Source: Nocardia mikamii NBRC 108933 (GTDB taxonomy: Bacteria > Actinomycetota > Actinomycetes > Mycobacteriales > Mycobacteriaceae). From it: a stretch of DNA of 64,000 bases. The notes beneath the pieces were generated by a model. The model was given only the letters and a program-made list of their open reading frames with translations, did no database searches and was not told the origin of the DNA. The DNA lies in contig NZ_BDCM01000012.1 in NCBI RefSeq assembly GCF_001613505.1, forward strand, positions 496,001-560,000, read 5' to 3'. Within the stretch, counting starts at the first letter, position 1. Each line of letters opens with the position of its first letter. The translations under genes and the position numbers were made by a program. Shown here piece by piece: positions 1 to 7,995 of the stretch.

Positions 1-1
1 A

Positions 2-343
2 CCCGGACTCGGCGTCTACGGAGCCAGCAAGCGTGCGGTCCGCTACCTCACCGTGGCGCTCGCCGAGGAGGTTCCGCCCGGCGTCTCGGTCGGTGTACTC
101 AGCCCCGGCCTGGTCACCACCGATCTGCTCACCCACGGATACACCGACCCGGACGAATTGGCCAAGGCCCGCAGGATCTTCACCATTCTCGCCGACCCGG
201 TGGACACCGTCGCGCCCTGGCTGGCCGAGCGGGCAGTCACTCGCACCCGCAACGGTGCCCGGGTCGAGTGGCTTACCACGGGCAAGGTGATCCGCCGCTT
301 CGCCGCGGCACCGTTTCGCACCCGCGACCCGTTCGTCGCGTAA
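2..343 (+). CDS. Short-chain dehydrogenase/reductase, C-terminal part (gene cut by window start)
   Basis: Only the 3' part of the gene lies in the window, with no start codon visible. The reading frame opens at base 2 and contains the SDR active-site signature Y-G-A-S-K (Tyr-x-x-x-Lys) near its fifth to tenth residues. This is followed by a helix and the P-G-x-V-x-T segment that normally follows strand beta-6 in SDRs. The usual Rossmann TGxxxGIG motif would lie upstream. Substrate unknown. It ends 24 bases before the next gene and may be co-transcribed with it. Confidence 0.8.
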   Translation, partial: PGLGVYGASKRAVRYLTVALAEEVPPGVSVGVLSPGLVTTDLLTHGYTDPDELAKARRIFTILADPVDTVAPWLAERAVTRTRNGARVEWLTTGKVIRRFAAAPFRTRDPFVA

Positions 344-367
344 CCGATTGCAGAAGGAGCTGGTTCG

Positions 368-1111
368 ATGCCCGACGTCCTCGGCTGGCGAGCCAAGTTC
401 GGGGTCCTGGCCCCGTCCACCAATACCGTGGTAGAGCCCGATTTCGCCCGCCTGGGGGTGCCCGGGGTGACCGCGCATTTCGGCCGCATCCACATCCGCG
501 ACCAGGATATGAGCGACGACGCCGGAATGGGCCGGCTGCTCGAGCAGATCCGCGACGAAATCGTCGCCGCGTGCGAGCGGGTGCTGACCTGCGACCCCGA
601 TTACATGGTCATGGGAATGTCGGCCGAGACGTTCTGGGGCGGCGTCGAGGGCAACCGCCGATTCGTGCGCCAGATCCACGAAGTGACCGGACTCGAGGTC
701 GCCACCGGTGCCGAGGCGTGCCGGCGCGCACTGGCGCTCTACGGTGCGCGCCGCATCGGCGTGGTCACGCCCTATCAACCCGTGGGTGACGAGAATGTGG
801 TGCGATTCTTCGGCGAGCTGGGTTTCGAGGTGCGGGCGATCAAGGGATTGCGCTGCCCCACAGCCGTTTCCATCGCCCACGTCACCGAGGGCGAGCTGCG
901 CTCCGCCCTGCGCGAGGTCGACGGTGACGGCGTGGACGCGCTGGTGCAGTGCGGAACCAACCTGTCGATGGTGCGGTTGGCCGACGAGGCCGAACGATGG
1001 CTGGGCAAACCCGTGCTGGCGATCAATGCGGCGACCTGGTGGATGGCGTTACGCGACAACGGGTTCACCGATCGCGTCGAGGGCGCGGGATCACTGCTGC
1101 GCGACCACTGA
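368..1111 (+). CDS. Arylmalonate decarboxylase / maleate isomerase-like protein, copy 1
   Basis: A 247-residue protein of the Asp/Glu racemase superfamily, whose two-domain enzymes use cysteine chemistry for racemisation, cis-trans isomerisation or decarboxylation. The family N-terminus is visible (F-G-V-L-A-P-S-T-N-T at 11-20). The first catalytic loop reads M-G-M-S-A-E-T-F-W at 82-90, without the Cys found there in racemases and maleate isomerases. The second loop is Q-C-G-T-N-L with Cys195, so one Cys is retained, as in arylmalonate decarboxylase. An AAGGAG-type site precedes the ATG. A collinear paralogue lies 1.6 kb downstream. The exact reaction is not determinable; a small carboxylic acid substrate is inferred. 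Confidence 0.75.
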   Translation: MPDVLGWRAKFGVLAPSTNTVVEPDFARLGVPGVTAHFGRIHIRDQDMSDDAGMGRLLEQIRDEIVAACERVLTCDPDYMVMGMSAETFWGGVEGNRRFVRQIHEVTGLEVATGAEACRRALALYGARRIGVVTPYQPVGDENVVRFFGELGFEVRAIKGLRCPTAVSIAHVTEGELRSALREVDGDGVDALVQCGTNLSMVRLADEAERWLGKPVLAINAATWWMALRDNGFTDRVEGAGSLLRDH

Positions 1112-1156
1112 CGCCCCGTGCCCCTCCGGCGACACGGAGAGGCACGGAGCCGCGAC

Positions 1157-2050
1157 CTACTGGTAGCTCGGATTCGCCCACGCGCCGACGGATTTCGACC
1201 GGACCGGTTCGATGAACCGCGGCGCCGCCGTCTCCGGGAAGTCCGGCCCCCAATTGGTGGCATCACCCGCCATCGACACGCTCGCATTCTCGGTGTACCA
1301 GTCCGCCAGGTCCGCGTCCGAGCGGATGATCCAGGTGCAGCCGCGCTCCACGTCGGCGGTGAAGTCACCGTGCCGGATGAACGCCGGACGCCAGAAGTAG
1401 GTGCCCGGCCACATGGTGCCGAAGTTGTACTCGAAACCGCCGTCGAGACAATAGGCTTCCTCACTGCACGGATGGTGCGCCAGCGGCACCTCTCGCCATC
1501 CCGGCTTCGCCTTGATCAGGCGGGTGTAGAAGCCGGTCTTCGCGTCGCGGTGCAGCAGTTTGATATAGAGGCCGGGCACGGGGGTCCCGCCCAGATCGAA
1601 CCGCATCGGACTGCCGTCCTTCACGTCGATCCACGGCATCGACGCGGTCTTCAGGACGACGAGTTCCTGGTCGGGACGCACGAATTCGCGATCACCGTCC
1701 GCCAGGTCGAACCCCCAGCCGCCGCGCTCCCGGAACAGCAGAATTTCCGTACCGGCCGCTACCCGGATCGACGGCGTCCACACCCCGGCCGGCGCCGTCC
1801 AGTAGCCCTCGGGGCCGAGTTCGACGTCACCCACGGTTATTCGTCCGGACAGTACGAACCATTCGGTGTCGGCCACGTGCACGCCTGCCGGCCGGGACCA
1901 GTCGCTGATGAACCGAACCTTCAGCGAGGCCGAGCCGTCCTCCTCGTCATAGCTGAGGTTGCGTTGTTCGGCACTGCCCGTGGCGCGCTGGAACTCGGCG
2001 CGGTGCCAGATCAGATCTTTCTCATCGATGAGCTCTACATGTGGACGCAT
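1157..2050 (-). CDS. Cupin-domain protein of unknown substrate
   Basis: Start chosen at the ATG at 2050 because GGAGGAGG lies just upstream, although the frame stays open further 5'. The 297-residue protein has an N-terminal cupin-like half (about 40-110, V-L-S-G-R-I-T-V-G-D-V followed by glycine turns) and a second half (about 160-260) with H-H-P-C-S-E-E-A-Y and later His residues. This suggests a bicupin with a metal site in the C-terminal half. No signal peptide. It is transcribed divergently from the TetR gene at 2132 across a nested palindrome, so it is probably repressed by that protein. Role inferred: a ring- or acid-modifying step in the same catabolic block. Confidence 0.7.
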   Translation of the reverse strand: MRPHVELIDEKDLIWHRAEFQRATGSAEQRNLSYDEEDGSASLKVRFISDWSRPAGVHVADTEWFVLSGRITVGDVELGPEGYWTAPAGVWTPSIRVAAGTEILLFRERGGWGFDLADGDREFVRPDQELVVLKTASMPWIDVKDGSPMRFDLGGTPVPGLYIKLLHRDAKTGFYTRLIKAKPGWREVPLAHHPCSEEAYCLDGGFEYNFGTMWPGTYFWRPAFIRHGDFTADVERGCTWIIRSDADLADWYTENASVSMAGDATNWGPDFPETAAPRFIEPVRSKSVGAWANPSYQ

Positions 2051-2077
2051 GGGTCCTCCTCCGGGAGCTGATTTTCC

Positions 2078-2121
2078 GATACAAAATGTAGTGCTTATCA
2101 ATAAGCAAAACAAGATGTATC
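2078..2121. promoter_or_regulatory. Nested dyad operator between cupin gene and TetR gene
   Basis: Two inverted repeats share one centre at 2099.5. The inner arms are GCTTAT (2093-2098) and ATAAGC (2101-2106). The outer arms are GATACA (2078-2083) and TGTATC (2116-2121), with TGT (2087-2089) and ACA (2110-2112) also paired. The site fills the 81-base divergent intergenic region and is AT-rich against the GC-rich background. A TetR operator controlling both genes is the natural reading (inference). Confidence 0.7.
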
Positions 2122-2131
2122 GTTTATTACC

Positions 2132-2698
2132 GTGAACAGACCCGGACGTCCTTCCGGACCGGCCACCGACACCGCGCAGATCGTGCTCACCGCCGCACTG
2201 GAACTGGTCCTCACCGAGGGCGCGGCGGCGCTGACACCCCGCCGGCTGCACGCCATGACGGGCGTGGCCCGCACCACCATCTACCGCCATTGGCCCGCGC
2301 CCAAGGACTTCCTCGCCGCACTCATCACCGTCGCACCCCATCCCTCCCCCGAGCCGACCGGCGATCCGGTCGCGGATCTGCACGGCGAGGTCGACTCACT
2401 CTGTGATCGACTGCGCGACAAGCCCGTTGCCGCATTCCTTCGCGCCCTGATGACCGCCTCGGTCGCAGATCCCGACTGCGCCGAATTGCGCCATCGATAC
2501 GTCAGCGACCTGCTCGCGCCGTTCCGCGCCGCGGTGCGCCGGGCCGGAGTGCGGGAGCGCGCGGTGATCGAGGAGATCGCGCTGTCCATCGTGGCGCCGC
2601 TGCTCGTGGACGTCCTGCTGCTGGACGGCCCCGTCGACCGGGACCGCGCACACCGGGCGGTCGATCGGGCAATGGAACACAGTTCCGGCCGTCGTTGA
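2132..2698 (+). CDS. TetR family transcriptional regulator
   Basis: A 188-residue protein with GTG start. The N-terminal helix-turn-helix (about 10-55) ends in the TetR pattern R-T-T-I-Y-R-H-W. The remaining helical part (about 60-185) would be the ligand-binding and dimer domain. It is divergent from the cupin gene across a palindromic site and sits 34 bases upstream of the second racemase-superfamily gene, so it probably represses both directions and responds to a pathway intermediate. The ligand cannot be predicted from sequence. Confidence 0.85.
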   Translation: MNRPGRPSGPATDTAQIVLTAALELVLTEGAAALTPRRLHAMTGVARTTIYRHWPAPKDFLAALITVAPHPSPEPTGDPVADLHGEVDSLCDRLRDKPVAAFLRALMTASVADPDCAELRHRYVSDLLAPFRAAVRRAGVRERAVIEEIALSIVAPLLVDVLLLDGPVDRDRAHRAVDRAMEHSSGRR

Positions 2699-2732
2699 GG
2701 CGGCCGATCGCAGCGAGCGAGGAGACCTCGAG

Positions 2733-3476
2733 ATGACCAATGCCGTGGGACCCCGCGCCGTGTTCGGCGTCATCGTGCCCAGCACGAATACCGTTGTCGA
2801 ACACGACTATTGGCGGGCCGGGCTGCCGGGAATCAGCTACCGGGCCGGTTCGATGTACATTCCCGATCCGGTCATGGGCGACGACGACGATTTCCGGGCC
2901 CTGCTGGGCCAGATCCGCGCCTCCATCGATACCGCCGTGCGCGATGTGCTCACCGCCGAACCGGACCGCATGGTCATGGGCATGTCCGCGGAAACGTTCT
3001 GGGGCGGGGTCGAAGGCAACGCGGCCTTCGAACGGCGGCTGCGTGAACGCACCGGCCTGCCGGTGACGACGGGGGCGAGTTCGTGCCGGGCGGCGCTGCA
3101 CGCCCTGGGATGCCGGCGGATCGCGGTGTTCTCGCCGTATCAGCCGATCGCCGACAAGGAAGTGGGCCGGTTCTTCACCGAGGCCGGCTTCGAGGTCGCC
3201 GCGATCACCGGTCTGCGCTGCCCGACCGCCCTGGATATCGCCAAGGTCCGGCCCGACCGGCTGCGCGCTGTGGTCGCGGAACTGGACGGACCGCAGGTGG
3301 AGGCGATCGTGCAGGTGGGCACGAATCTGTCCTTCGTGGCGACGGCCGACGAACTGGAACGCGAACTCGGCAAACCGGTGATCGCGATCAATGCCGCCAC
3401 GCTGTGGCATGCGTTGCGAGAGCACGGGATCGGCGATCGGGTCGAAGGCGCCGGACGACTACTGCGCGAACAGTGA
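2733..3476 (+). CDS. Arylmalonate decarboxylase / maleate isomerase-like protein, copy 2
   Basis: 247 residues, the same length as the protein at 368-1111 and collinear with it (P-S-T-N-T at 16-20, M-G-M-S-A-E-T-F-W at 82-90, G-L-R-C-P-T-A near 160). It differs at the second catalytic loop, which reads Q-V-G-T-N-L, so residue 195 is Val where copy 1 has Cys. If Cys195 is the catalytic residue, copy 2 lacks both superfamily cysteines and may use other chemistry, partner with copy 1, or be inactive (inference). It follows the TetR gene by 34 bases and ends 18 bases inside the convergent lyase gene. Confidence 0.75.
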   Translation: MTNAVGPRAVFGVIVPSTNTVVEHDYWRAGLPGISYRAGSMYIPDPVMGDDDDFRALLGQIRASIDTAVRDVLTAEPDRMVMGMSAETFWGGVEGNAAFERRLRERTGLPVTTGASSCRAALHALGCRRIAVFSPYQPIADKEVGRFFTEAGFEVAAITGLRCPTALDIAKVRPDRLRAVVAELDGPQVEAIVQVGTNLSFVATADELERELGKPVIAINAATLWHALREHGIGDRVEGAGRLLREQ

Positions 3477-4301
3477 CCGGTCGCCCGCTTCGGCCAGCAG
3501 CCGCCGGGCGCGGCGGACGACAGCGAGATCGACCATGCGGCCGTCGGCGTCCAGCACGACGCCACCGGCCCCGGCGGCGAAGCGCGCCACCAGATCCCGG
3601 GCGCGCGTCAGCTCCTCGGCAGACGGGGTGAACACCGCGTTCACAACCGGCAGCTGGGCGGGATGGATACAGGTTCGGCCGCGAAACCCCAAGCGCGCCA
3701 ACGCTTCGGTACTCTCTCGGAGTGCGGCGAGATCGCGGAAGTCGGTGCTGACCGGAGCCGGCGGCGGTTCGAGACCCGCGGCCACGCTGACCAGCACCAG
3801 CCGAGTGCGGATCGCCAGCAGTTCCCCGCGGTCGGGGCCCGGCGCCATCCCGATATCGGCACACAGATCCGCCTCCCCCAGCTGCAGTCGCGACACCCGC
3901 GGGGCCGCGGCGATCTCGCGGGCGGCGAGCACCGCCGCCGCGCTTTCGAGCAGCGGGCAGATGCCGACAACGCCTGGTGCGGGCTCATGGTCGCTCAGCA
4001 CGCCCGCCGCCGCGCGGACTTGTTCGGCCGATTCGGTTTTCGCCAGGCACACCGCGGCGGGGCCGCCGGCCGCCACCGCGCACAGATCGGCTTCGTCCTC
4101 GAAATTGACCCGCACCCAGACGCGTTCGCGGCTCGCCGCCGAGAGCCCGCCCAACCACGCCGACACCAGGTCACGGGCGCGGGCCTTCTCCCCTGGCGGG
4201 ACCGAGTCCTCGAGGTCCAGCAGGACCACGTCGGCGGGACCCGCCAACGCCTTACCGAACAGCGCCGGACGGTTCCCCGGAACATAGAGCGCCGATCTCA
4301 T
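3459..4301 (-). CDS. CoA-ester lyase, CitE/HpcH family
   Basis: 280 residues from an ATG at 4301; a TTG one codon upstream is a weaker alternative. Family features are the N-terminal R-S-A-L-Y-V-P-G-N, the metal-binding strand L-L-D-L-E-D-S-V near 28-35, and the C-terminal T-C-I-H-P-A-Q-L followed by N-A-V-F-T-P-S. Members cleave or form (S)-malyl-, citramalyl- or citryl-CoA-type beta-hydroxyacyl thioesters in a Mg-dependent TIM barrel. Placement beside two racemase-superfamily genes fits organic-acid catabolism. The 3' end overlaps the convergent copy 2 gene by 18 bases. Confidence 0.85.
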   Translation of the reverse strand: MRSALYVPGNRPALFGKALAGPADVVLLDLEDSVPPGEKARARDLVSAWLGGLSAASRERVWVRVNFEDEADLCAVAAGGPAAVCLAKTESAEQVRAAAGVLSDHEPAPGVVGICPLLESAAAVLAAREIAAAPRVSRLQLGEADLCADIGMAPGPDRGELLAIRTRLVLVSVAAGLEPPPAPVSTDFRDLAALRESTEALARLGFRGRTCIHPAQLPVVNAVFTPSAEELTRARDLVARFAAGAGGVVLDADGRMVDLAVVRRARRLLAEAGDRSLFAQ

Positions 4302-4350
4302 CAACTACACCTCGCACCGGCTCGGGAATCGCAGTACTATTCCCTTGTAA

Positions 4351-4375
4351 GAAACACCGTTTCGGTGAATGAAAC
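4351..4375. promoter_or_regulatory. GAAAC repeat cluster in the divergent region
   Basis: GAAAC (4351-4355) and GTTTC (4359-4363) form a perfect 5-base inverted repeat, and a third GAAAC lies at 4371-4375, 20 bases (about two helical turns) from the first. The cluster lies 50-74 bases upstream of the CoA-ester lyase start and in an AT-richer stretch. A regulator-binding site is possible; the regulator is unknown. Confidence 0.4.
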
Positions 4376-4477
4376 ATAGCGGTCTCGGCGTGCAGCTGTC
4401 CACCCGTCGGGGTTCTCAGGAATCTCTCGCGATCGGCTCACCGCGCCGAAACCGGCTGCCCGGCACAGGGAGTCGCG

Positions 4478-5422
4478 ATGGGCTTTCGACCTTCGGCCCT
4501 CACCGTCATGGCCGCGGCATGCGTCGCCGCTCTCGGATTCGCCCCGGCGGCCGCCGACTCGCCGGGTTTACCGGGGACGATCGCGCTGCCGTGCGGCGCC
4601 GGGGCGCCCCTCGCGCAACATGCCGACTGGTATCTGCCCGCCGGCACACCGCGAGGACTGGTGTGGTTGCAGCACGGATTCGCCCGCGCCGACGGCAATG
4701 TCGCCGCGCTCGCCGCTCGTTTGGCCGGTACCGGCAACCTCGTCTTCGCGCCGAGCCTGCCGTTCATGAACCTGTCGGGCTGCACGTTGCAGAACCTCGG
4801 TGACAATACGGCGTTCCTGGATCAGGTGGCCCGATTGTTCTCCACCGCGACCGATCCCACCGGCCCCCTGGCCACCGCGCTCGCCACCGCCGCCGAACAG
4901 GCCGGCGTCACCGCGCCCGCCCTGCCGCGACAATTCGTGTTCATCGGCCATTCGGCCGGGGCCGAGGCAGTCGAGTACGTCGCCCATCGCCTGCACACCA
5001 GCGCTCCGCAGGCCTGGCCGCAGCTGCGCGGACTGATCCTGCTGGATCCGGTGAAATCCTTCCTCGGCACCAATACCGACACGGCTCTGGCCGATCTGGA
5101 CCACACCACCCTGCCGGTCCTCACGGTGTCCGGCCCGCCCGGTCTGTGTAACAACTTCGCCAGCGGCACCGCCGCCCTCCAAACACATCTGCACCGGCCG
5201 TTCGTCGGCATCCGCCTCACCGTCGGCGAACACACCGACGCCGAAGGTCCTTCCACCGATGCACTGGGCGAACTATTCTGCGGCACACCCCAACCCGCCA
5301 ATTGGGCCGTGCTCGAACGGACCACCACGGCATGGACCCGCGCCTACTTCACCGGCACCACCGACTATTCGGTGACCTCGCCGGCCACCGCTCCGAACGT
5401 CGAAACCCTCGCCGGTTCGTAG
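4478..5422 (+). CDS. Secreted alpha/beta hydrolase
   Basis: 314 residues with a signal peptide (hydrophobic 7-24, cleavage likely after A-A-A near 26), so it acts outside the membrane. The nucleophile elbow G-H-S-A-G is at 157-161 (Ser159). Asp190 in L-L-D-P-V and His252 in G-E-H-T are candidates for the rest of the triad. Four Cys in the mature part (39, 102, 224, 268) could form two disulfides, typical of exported esterases. A GGGAG-type site precedes the ATG. It is divergent from the lyase and probably monocistronic. Substrate unknown; ester or lipid hydrolysis is the general expectation. Confidence 0.8.
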   Translation: MGFRPSALTVMAAACVAALGFAPAAADSPGLPGTIALPCGAGAPLAQHADWYLPAGTPRGLVWLQHGFARADGNVAALAARLAGTGNLVFAPSLPFMNLSGCTLQNLGDNTAFLDQVARLFSTATDPTGPLATALATAAEQAGVTAPALPRQFVFIGHSAGAEAVEYVAHRLHTSAPQAWPQLRGLILLDPVKSFLGTNTDTALADLDHTTLPVLTVSGPPGLCNNFASGTAALQTHLHRPFVGIRLTVGEHTDAEGPSTDALGELFCGTPQPANWAVLERTTTAWTRAYFTGTTDYSVTSPATAPNVETLAGS

Positions 5423-5537
5423 CGGCTACGGGTCACCGCCGCCGCTCGGCGCCGACGACGGATCAGACCATTCGAACTCGCCGCCCTGCCATTCACCGAT
5501 CATGACATCGACGGTCGCGGGCTCCAGCGTGGCGCCG

Positions 5538-6587
5538 TCATCGGCGCCGCGCCCGCTGGGCCGCTTCGCGGTCGGTGACGATCTGCTTGCGGCGTTGCGT
5601 CATCGCTTCGGCGGGTGAGGCGGTGCCGACGATCGCGTCGAAGACCGCGCGGGCGTCCTCGAGCGCGTCGCGGGCGCCCACTCCGGCGGCCGGAGTGATG
5701 GCGTGGTCGGCGTCACCGATGAGGATGACCGAATCCTGCGGTACCCGTGCGCCTTCCAGGGGGACGTTGCGAGCGTTGCTGACGTGCACCGATCGCGTCC
5801 GCGACAGGAAGGCCGACACCAGCGCGCGACTGGAAGGCGTTGCGGCCAAGACGGTTTCGGCCCACTCGCCGGCCGGTCGCAGCCCGATGTCGTCGCGGGT
5901 ACCGGGGAGCGGATCGCGCGGGATCCGCACGAACCACAGTGCCGCCGGATCCTCGGGACGCCAGATGTGGCCGAAAGTACTTCCGGCACTGCCGTCTTCG
6001 GCGACCTCGGCGAAGAAGTGGAGGACCGCGGGGGTAGTTGGCGGCGGCGGGTCCAGTGGCGTGCCGGTCATTCCGTACAGCACGACGTCACCGGCGTATA
6101 CCGGGGTGCGCTCGGGTTCCAGGGCCGCGCGGACCACGGAATCGATACCGTCGGCGCCGATCAGCAGTCCTTCGGCGGCGACGACTTCGGAGCCGCGCCG
6201 GATCGTGTGGTTGTCCTCGCCCACGATCACGCCGGTGATCGGCTCGCCGTAGCGCAGCTCGGCGCCGGAGTCCGCGACGAACTGCGACAGCACGCCCATG
6301 AGGTTGCGGCGCAACCAGAAACGATGGCCTCGACTGGGCATCGCGCTGCGCCGCCCGCGGCTGTCCTCGTAGTCGAGTCCCGCCAGCGGATACGAAACCT
6401 CGTGCAGCGATGCACGATCGACGCCCATCGCCTCCATCGCGTCGTGTCCGCGCCCGTCGATGAACAGAAACGCCCCGGCCCCGGGCCCCGGGCGCTGTTG
6501 TTCGTACACCGCTACCCGATGCCCGCGCCGTGCGAGACCACCGGCCAGGCAACTGCCCGCGATCCCACCACCGATAACGCTCACCAT
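5538..6587 (-). CDS. FAD-dependent aromatic-type monooxygenase (PHBH fold)
   Basis: Start placed at the ATG at 6587 because AGGAGG precedes it by eight bases, giving 349 residues. The protein begins directly with the FAD-binding G-G-G-I-A-G motif. The D-G motif (G-A-D-G-I-D, about 150) and the second FAD motif G-D-A-D-H-A-I-T-P-A-A-G-V-G follow in the order of group A flavoprotein hydroxylases such as salicylate hydroxylase. These use NAD(P)H and O2 to hydroxylate a ring or polyketide. Convergent with the secreted hydrolase gene; the next gene on the same strand is a hemerythrin. Substrate unknown. Confidence 0.85.
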   Translation of the reverse strand: MVSVIGGGIAGSCLAGGLARRGHRVAVYEQQRPGPGAGAFLFIDGRGHDAMEAMGVDRASLHEVSYPLAGLDYEDSRGRRSAMPSRGHRFWLRRNLMGVLSQFVADSGAELRYGEPITGVIVGEDNHTIRRGSEVVAAEGLLIGADGIDSVVRAALEPERTPVYAGDVVLYGMTGTPLDPPPPTTPAVLHFFAEVAEDGSAGSTFGHIWRPEDPAALWFVRIPRDPLPGTRDDIGLRPAGEWAETVLAATPSSRALVSAFLSRTRSVHVSNARNVPLEGARVPQDSVILIGDADHAITPAAGVGARDALEDARAVFDAIVGTASPAEAMTQRRKQIVTDREAAQRARRR

Positions 6588-6726
6588 GTCCTGCGACCTC
6601 CTAGCGTCGTCGTGCCGGCGGCCGCCCGCCGGGAGCGGCACGTGTCCAGAGTGCCACGCCCACGGGATTATTCGCCGAGAACCCGATCAGCGAATGACGC
6701 CGCCCTTCGAGCCCGCCATGAGGTGC

Positions 6727-7305
6727 TCAGCCGGGCGGAACTCGCTTCAAACTACCCACGCTGAGCGATCCATCGACCCCGGTCCGCAACGCCGCCTCCG
6801 CCGCGCGGACATAGCCGGCAGGGTCCTTGTCGACGGACACGACACCGGCGTAGTTGCGCGCCTCGTACGCGGCGAAGGCCACGGCGAGGTGATGCCGGCG
6901 CTGCAACCCGGCCAGGCGGCGGAAGTCGGTGAGCCCCTCACGCTCTTCCTCGGCCATATGATCGCTGTTGGCCAGATTCGCCGCCGCGACCGCCGCGTAC
7001 CACTCGTCGGTGCCGACCTGGTGCCGCCCTACTTCGGCGACCGCGTCCCTGATCTCGTTGTGGTCACCGATCGCGTCGAGCGTCTCGTCCTCCGCCCCGC
7101 TCGCCCGCCGAGCCGCGATCCCCACCTGCAGCAGCGCGGGATAGAAAATCTCCTCCTCGGCCTGCGCATGCAATTCGAGAAACGCAGCCAACCTGTCCCA
7201 GATCGCCCCCAGCGCACCGGTGTCGCCCCGATCGATCTGCTCCAGAATCGCGAACAACCGCCGCTGCTCGTGATGGTCATCGAGGATCAACTGGGTGATA
7301 TCCAC
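6727..7305 (-). CDS. Hemerythrin-domain protein
   Basis: The GTG at 7305 is chosen because GGGAGGAA precedes it directly; the frame is open further upstream but without a better site. The 192-residue helical protein carries the hemerythrin ligand pattern in order: D-D-H-H-E-Q near 10, H-A-Q-A-E-E-E-I-F-Y-P near 47-57, D-H-N-E-I near 83, and H-M-A-E-E-E-R near 117. These would bind a di-iron centre for O2, NO or redox sensing, or iron handling. It precedes the flavin monooxygenase on the same strand with a 139-base gap; a functional link is speculative. Confidence 0.85.
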   Translation of the reverse strand: MDITQLILDDHHEQRRLFAILEQIDRGDTGALGAIWDRLAAFLELHAQAEEEIFYPALLQVGIAARRASGAEDETLDAIGDHNEIRDAVAEVGRHQVGTDEWYAAVAAANLANSDHMAEEEREGLTDFRRLAGLQRRHHLAVAFAAYEARNYAGVVSVDKDPAGYVRAAEAALRTGVDGSLSVGSLKRVPPG

Positions 7306-7662
7306 ATTTCCTCCCTGACGCCGCATCGCTGGTAAGCACGGAACTCGACGACCGACTGCCTCAGCCGGAAACCTGCTGGGAACCTGACGACAATGTACTA
7401 GGCCGGAGCAACCGCGCGAGGTCACACACTCAGTCCGAGATCCCCTAGCCCCTCTACGGCGGTGCATATCCCGACTCGGAGGCGTATCGCACCGAAACCC
7501 GCAGCAACCACAACCTACTAACCACGCCCATCGTCTGCCTGCGCACCAACAGTTCCCGGCAAGCCACGCCTTCGATCGGACTCCGATCCGATGTCCTCGT
7601 CCGCGCCGCAAGCCCGGCCCTCCGACGGACGCCCGCTCAGTTGCCGCGTCTCCGCCCTAGGG
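7306..7662. other. Intergenic region with one perfect hairpin
   Basis: No gene recognised. The only structure seen is GATCGGA (7574-7580) and TCCGATC (7582-7588) around a single base. It lies 75 bases past the stop of the cutA-like gene and 270 bases upstream of the hemerythrin start. A hairpin with a one-base spacer fits a protein-binding palindrome better than a terminator. Confidence 0.5.
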
Positions 7663-7995
7663 CTAGCGCGGTCGGGTGGTGTCCAACACCCACTCCCGAT
7701 ATCCCGGATGCGTCTGGACTGCTTCCGTGGCTATCACCTGCGGTGTCTCGTCCGGATGCTTGTCTTTCAGGAACGCCAGAATGTCGTCGACCCGCGATCG
7801 CCGAGTGTGCAGGATGGCCAACGACTCCCGGTCGTCTTGCACTGCGCCGTCCCACCGGTAGATGCTGCGGATTCCGGGAACGATGTTGCCGCAGGCCACG
7901 TATCCGGCTTCGACTAGTTCGCGGACCAGCCCGGCGAGAAATTCCGGGTCGCTGGCAGTAATCGAAACGTCTACTACGGTTTCAGTGTCGGCCAT
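7663..7995 (-). CDS. cutA: CutA1-like divalent-ion tolerance protein
   Basis: 110 residues, the normal CutA1 size (ferredoxin-like fold, usually trimeric). The characteristic strands are visible: G-Y-V-A-C-G-N-I-V-P-G-I-R-S-I-Y-R-W near 31-48, then a helix-strand unit ending in A-T-E-A-V-Q-T-H-P-G-Y-R-E-W-V near 87-101. CutA1 has been linked to copper and divalent-metal tolerance, though its biochemical role is unsettled. The gene starts 22 bases before the stop codon of the upstream XRE regulator, so the two are translationally coupled; the regulator may control the pair. Confidence 0.85.
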   Translation of the reverse strand: MADTETVVDVSITASDPEFLAGLVRELVEAGYVACGNIVPGIRSIYRWDGAVQDDRESLAILHTRRSRVDDILAFLKDKHPDETPQVIATEAVQTHPGYREWVLDTTRPR

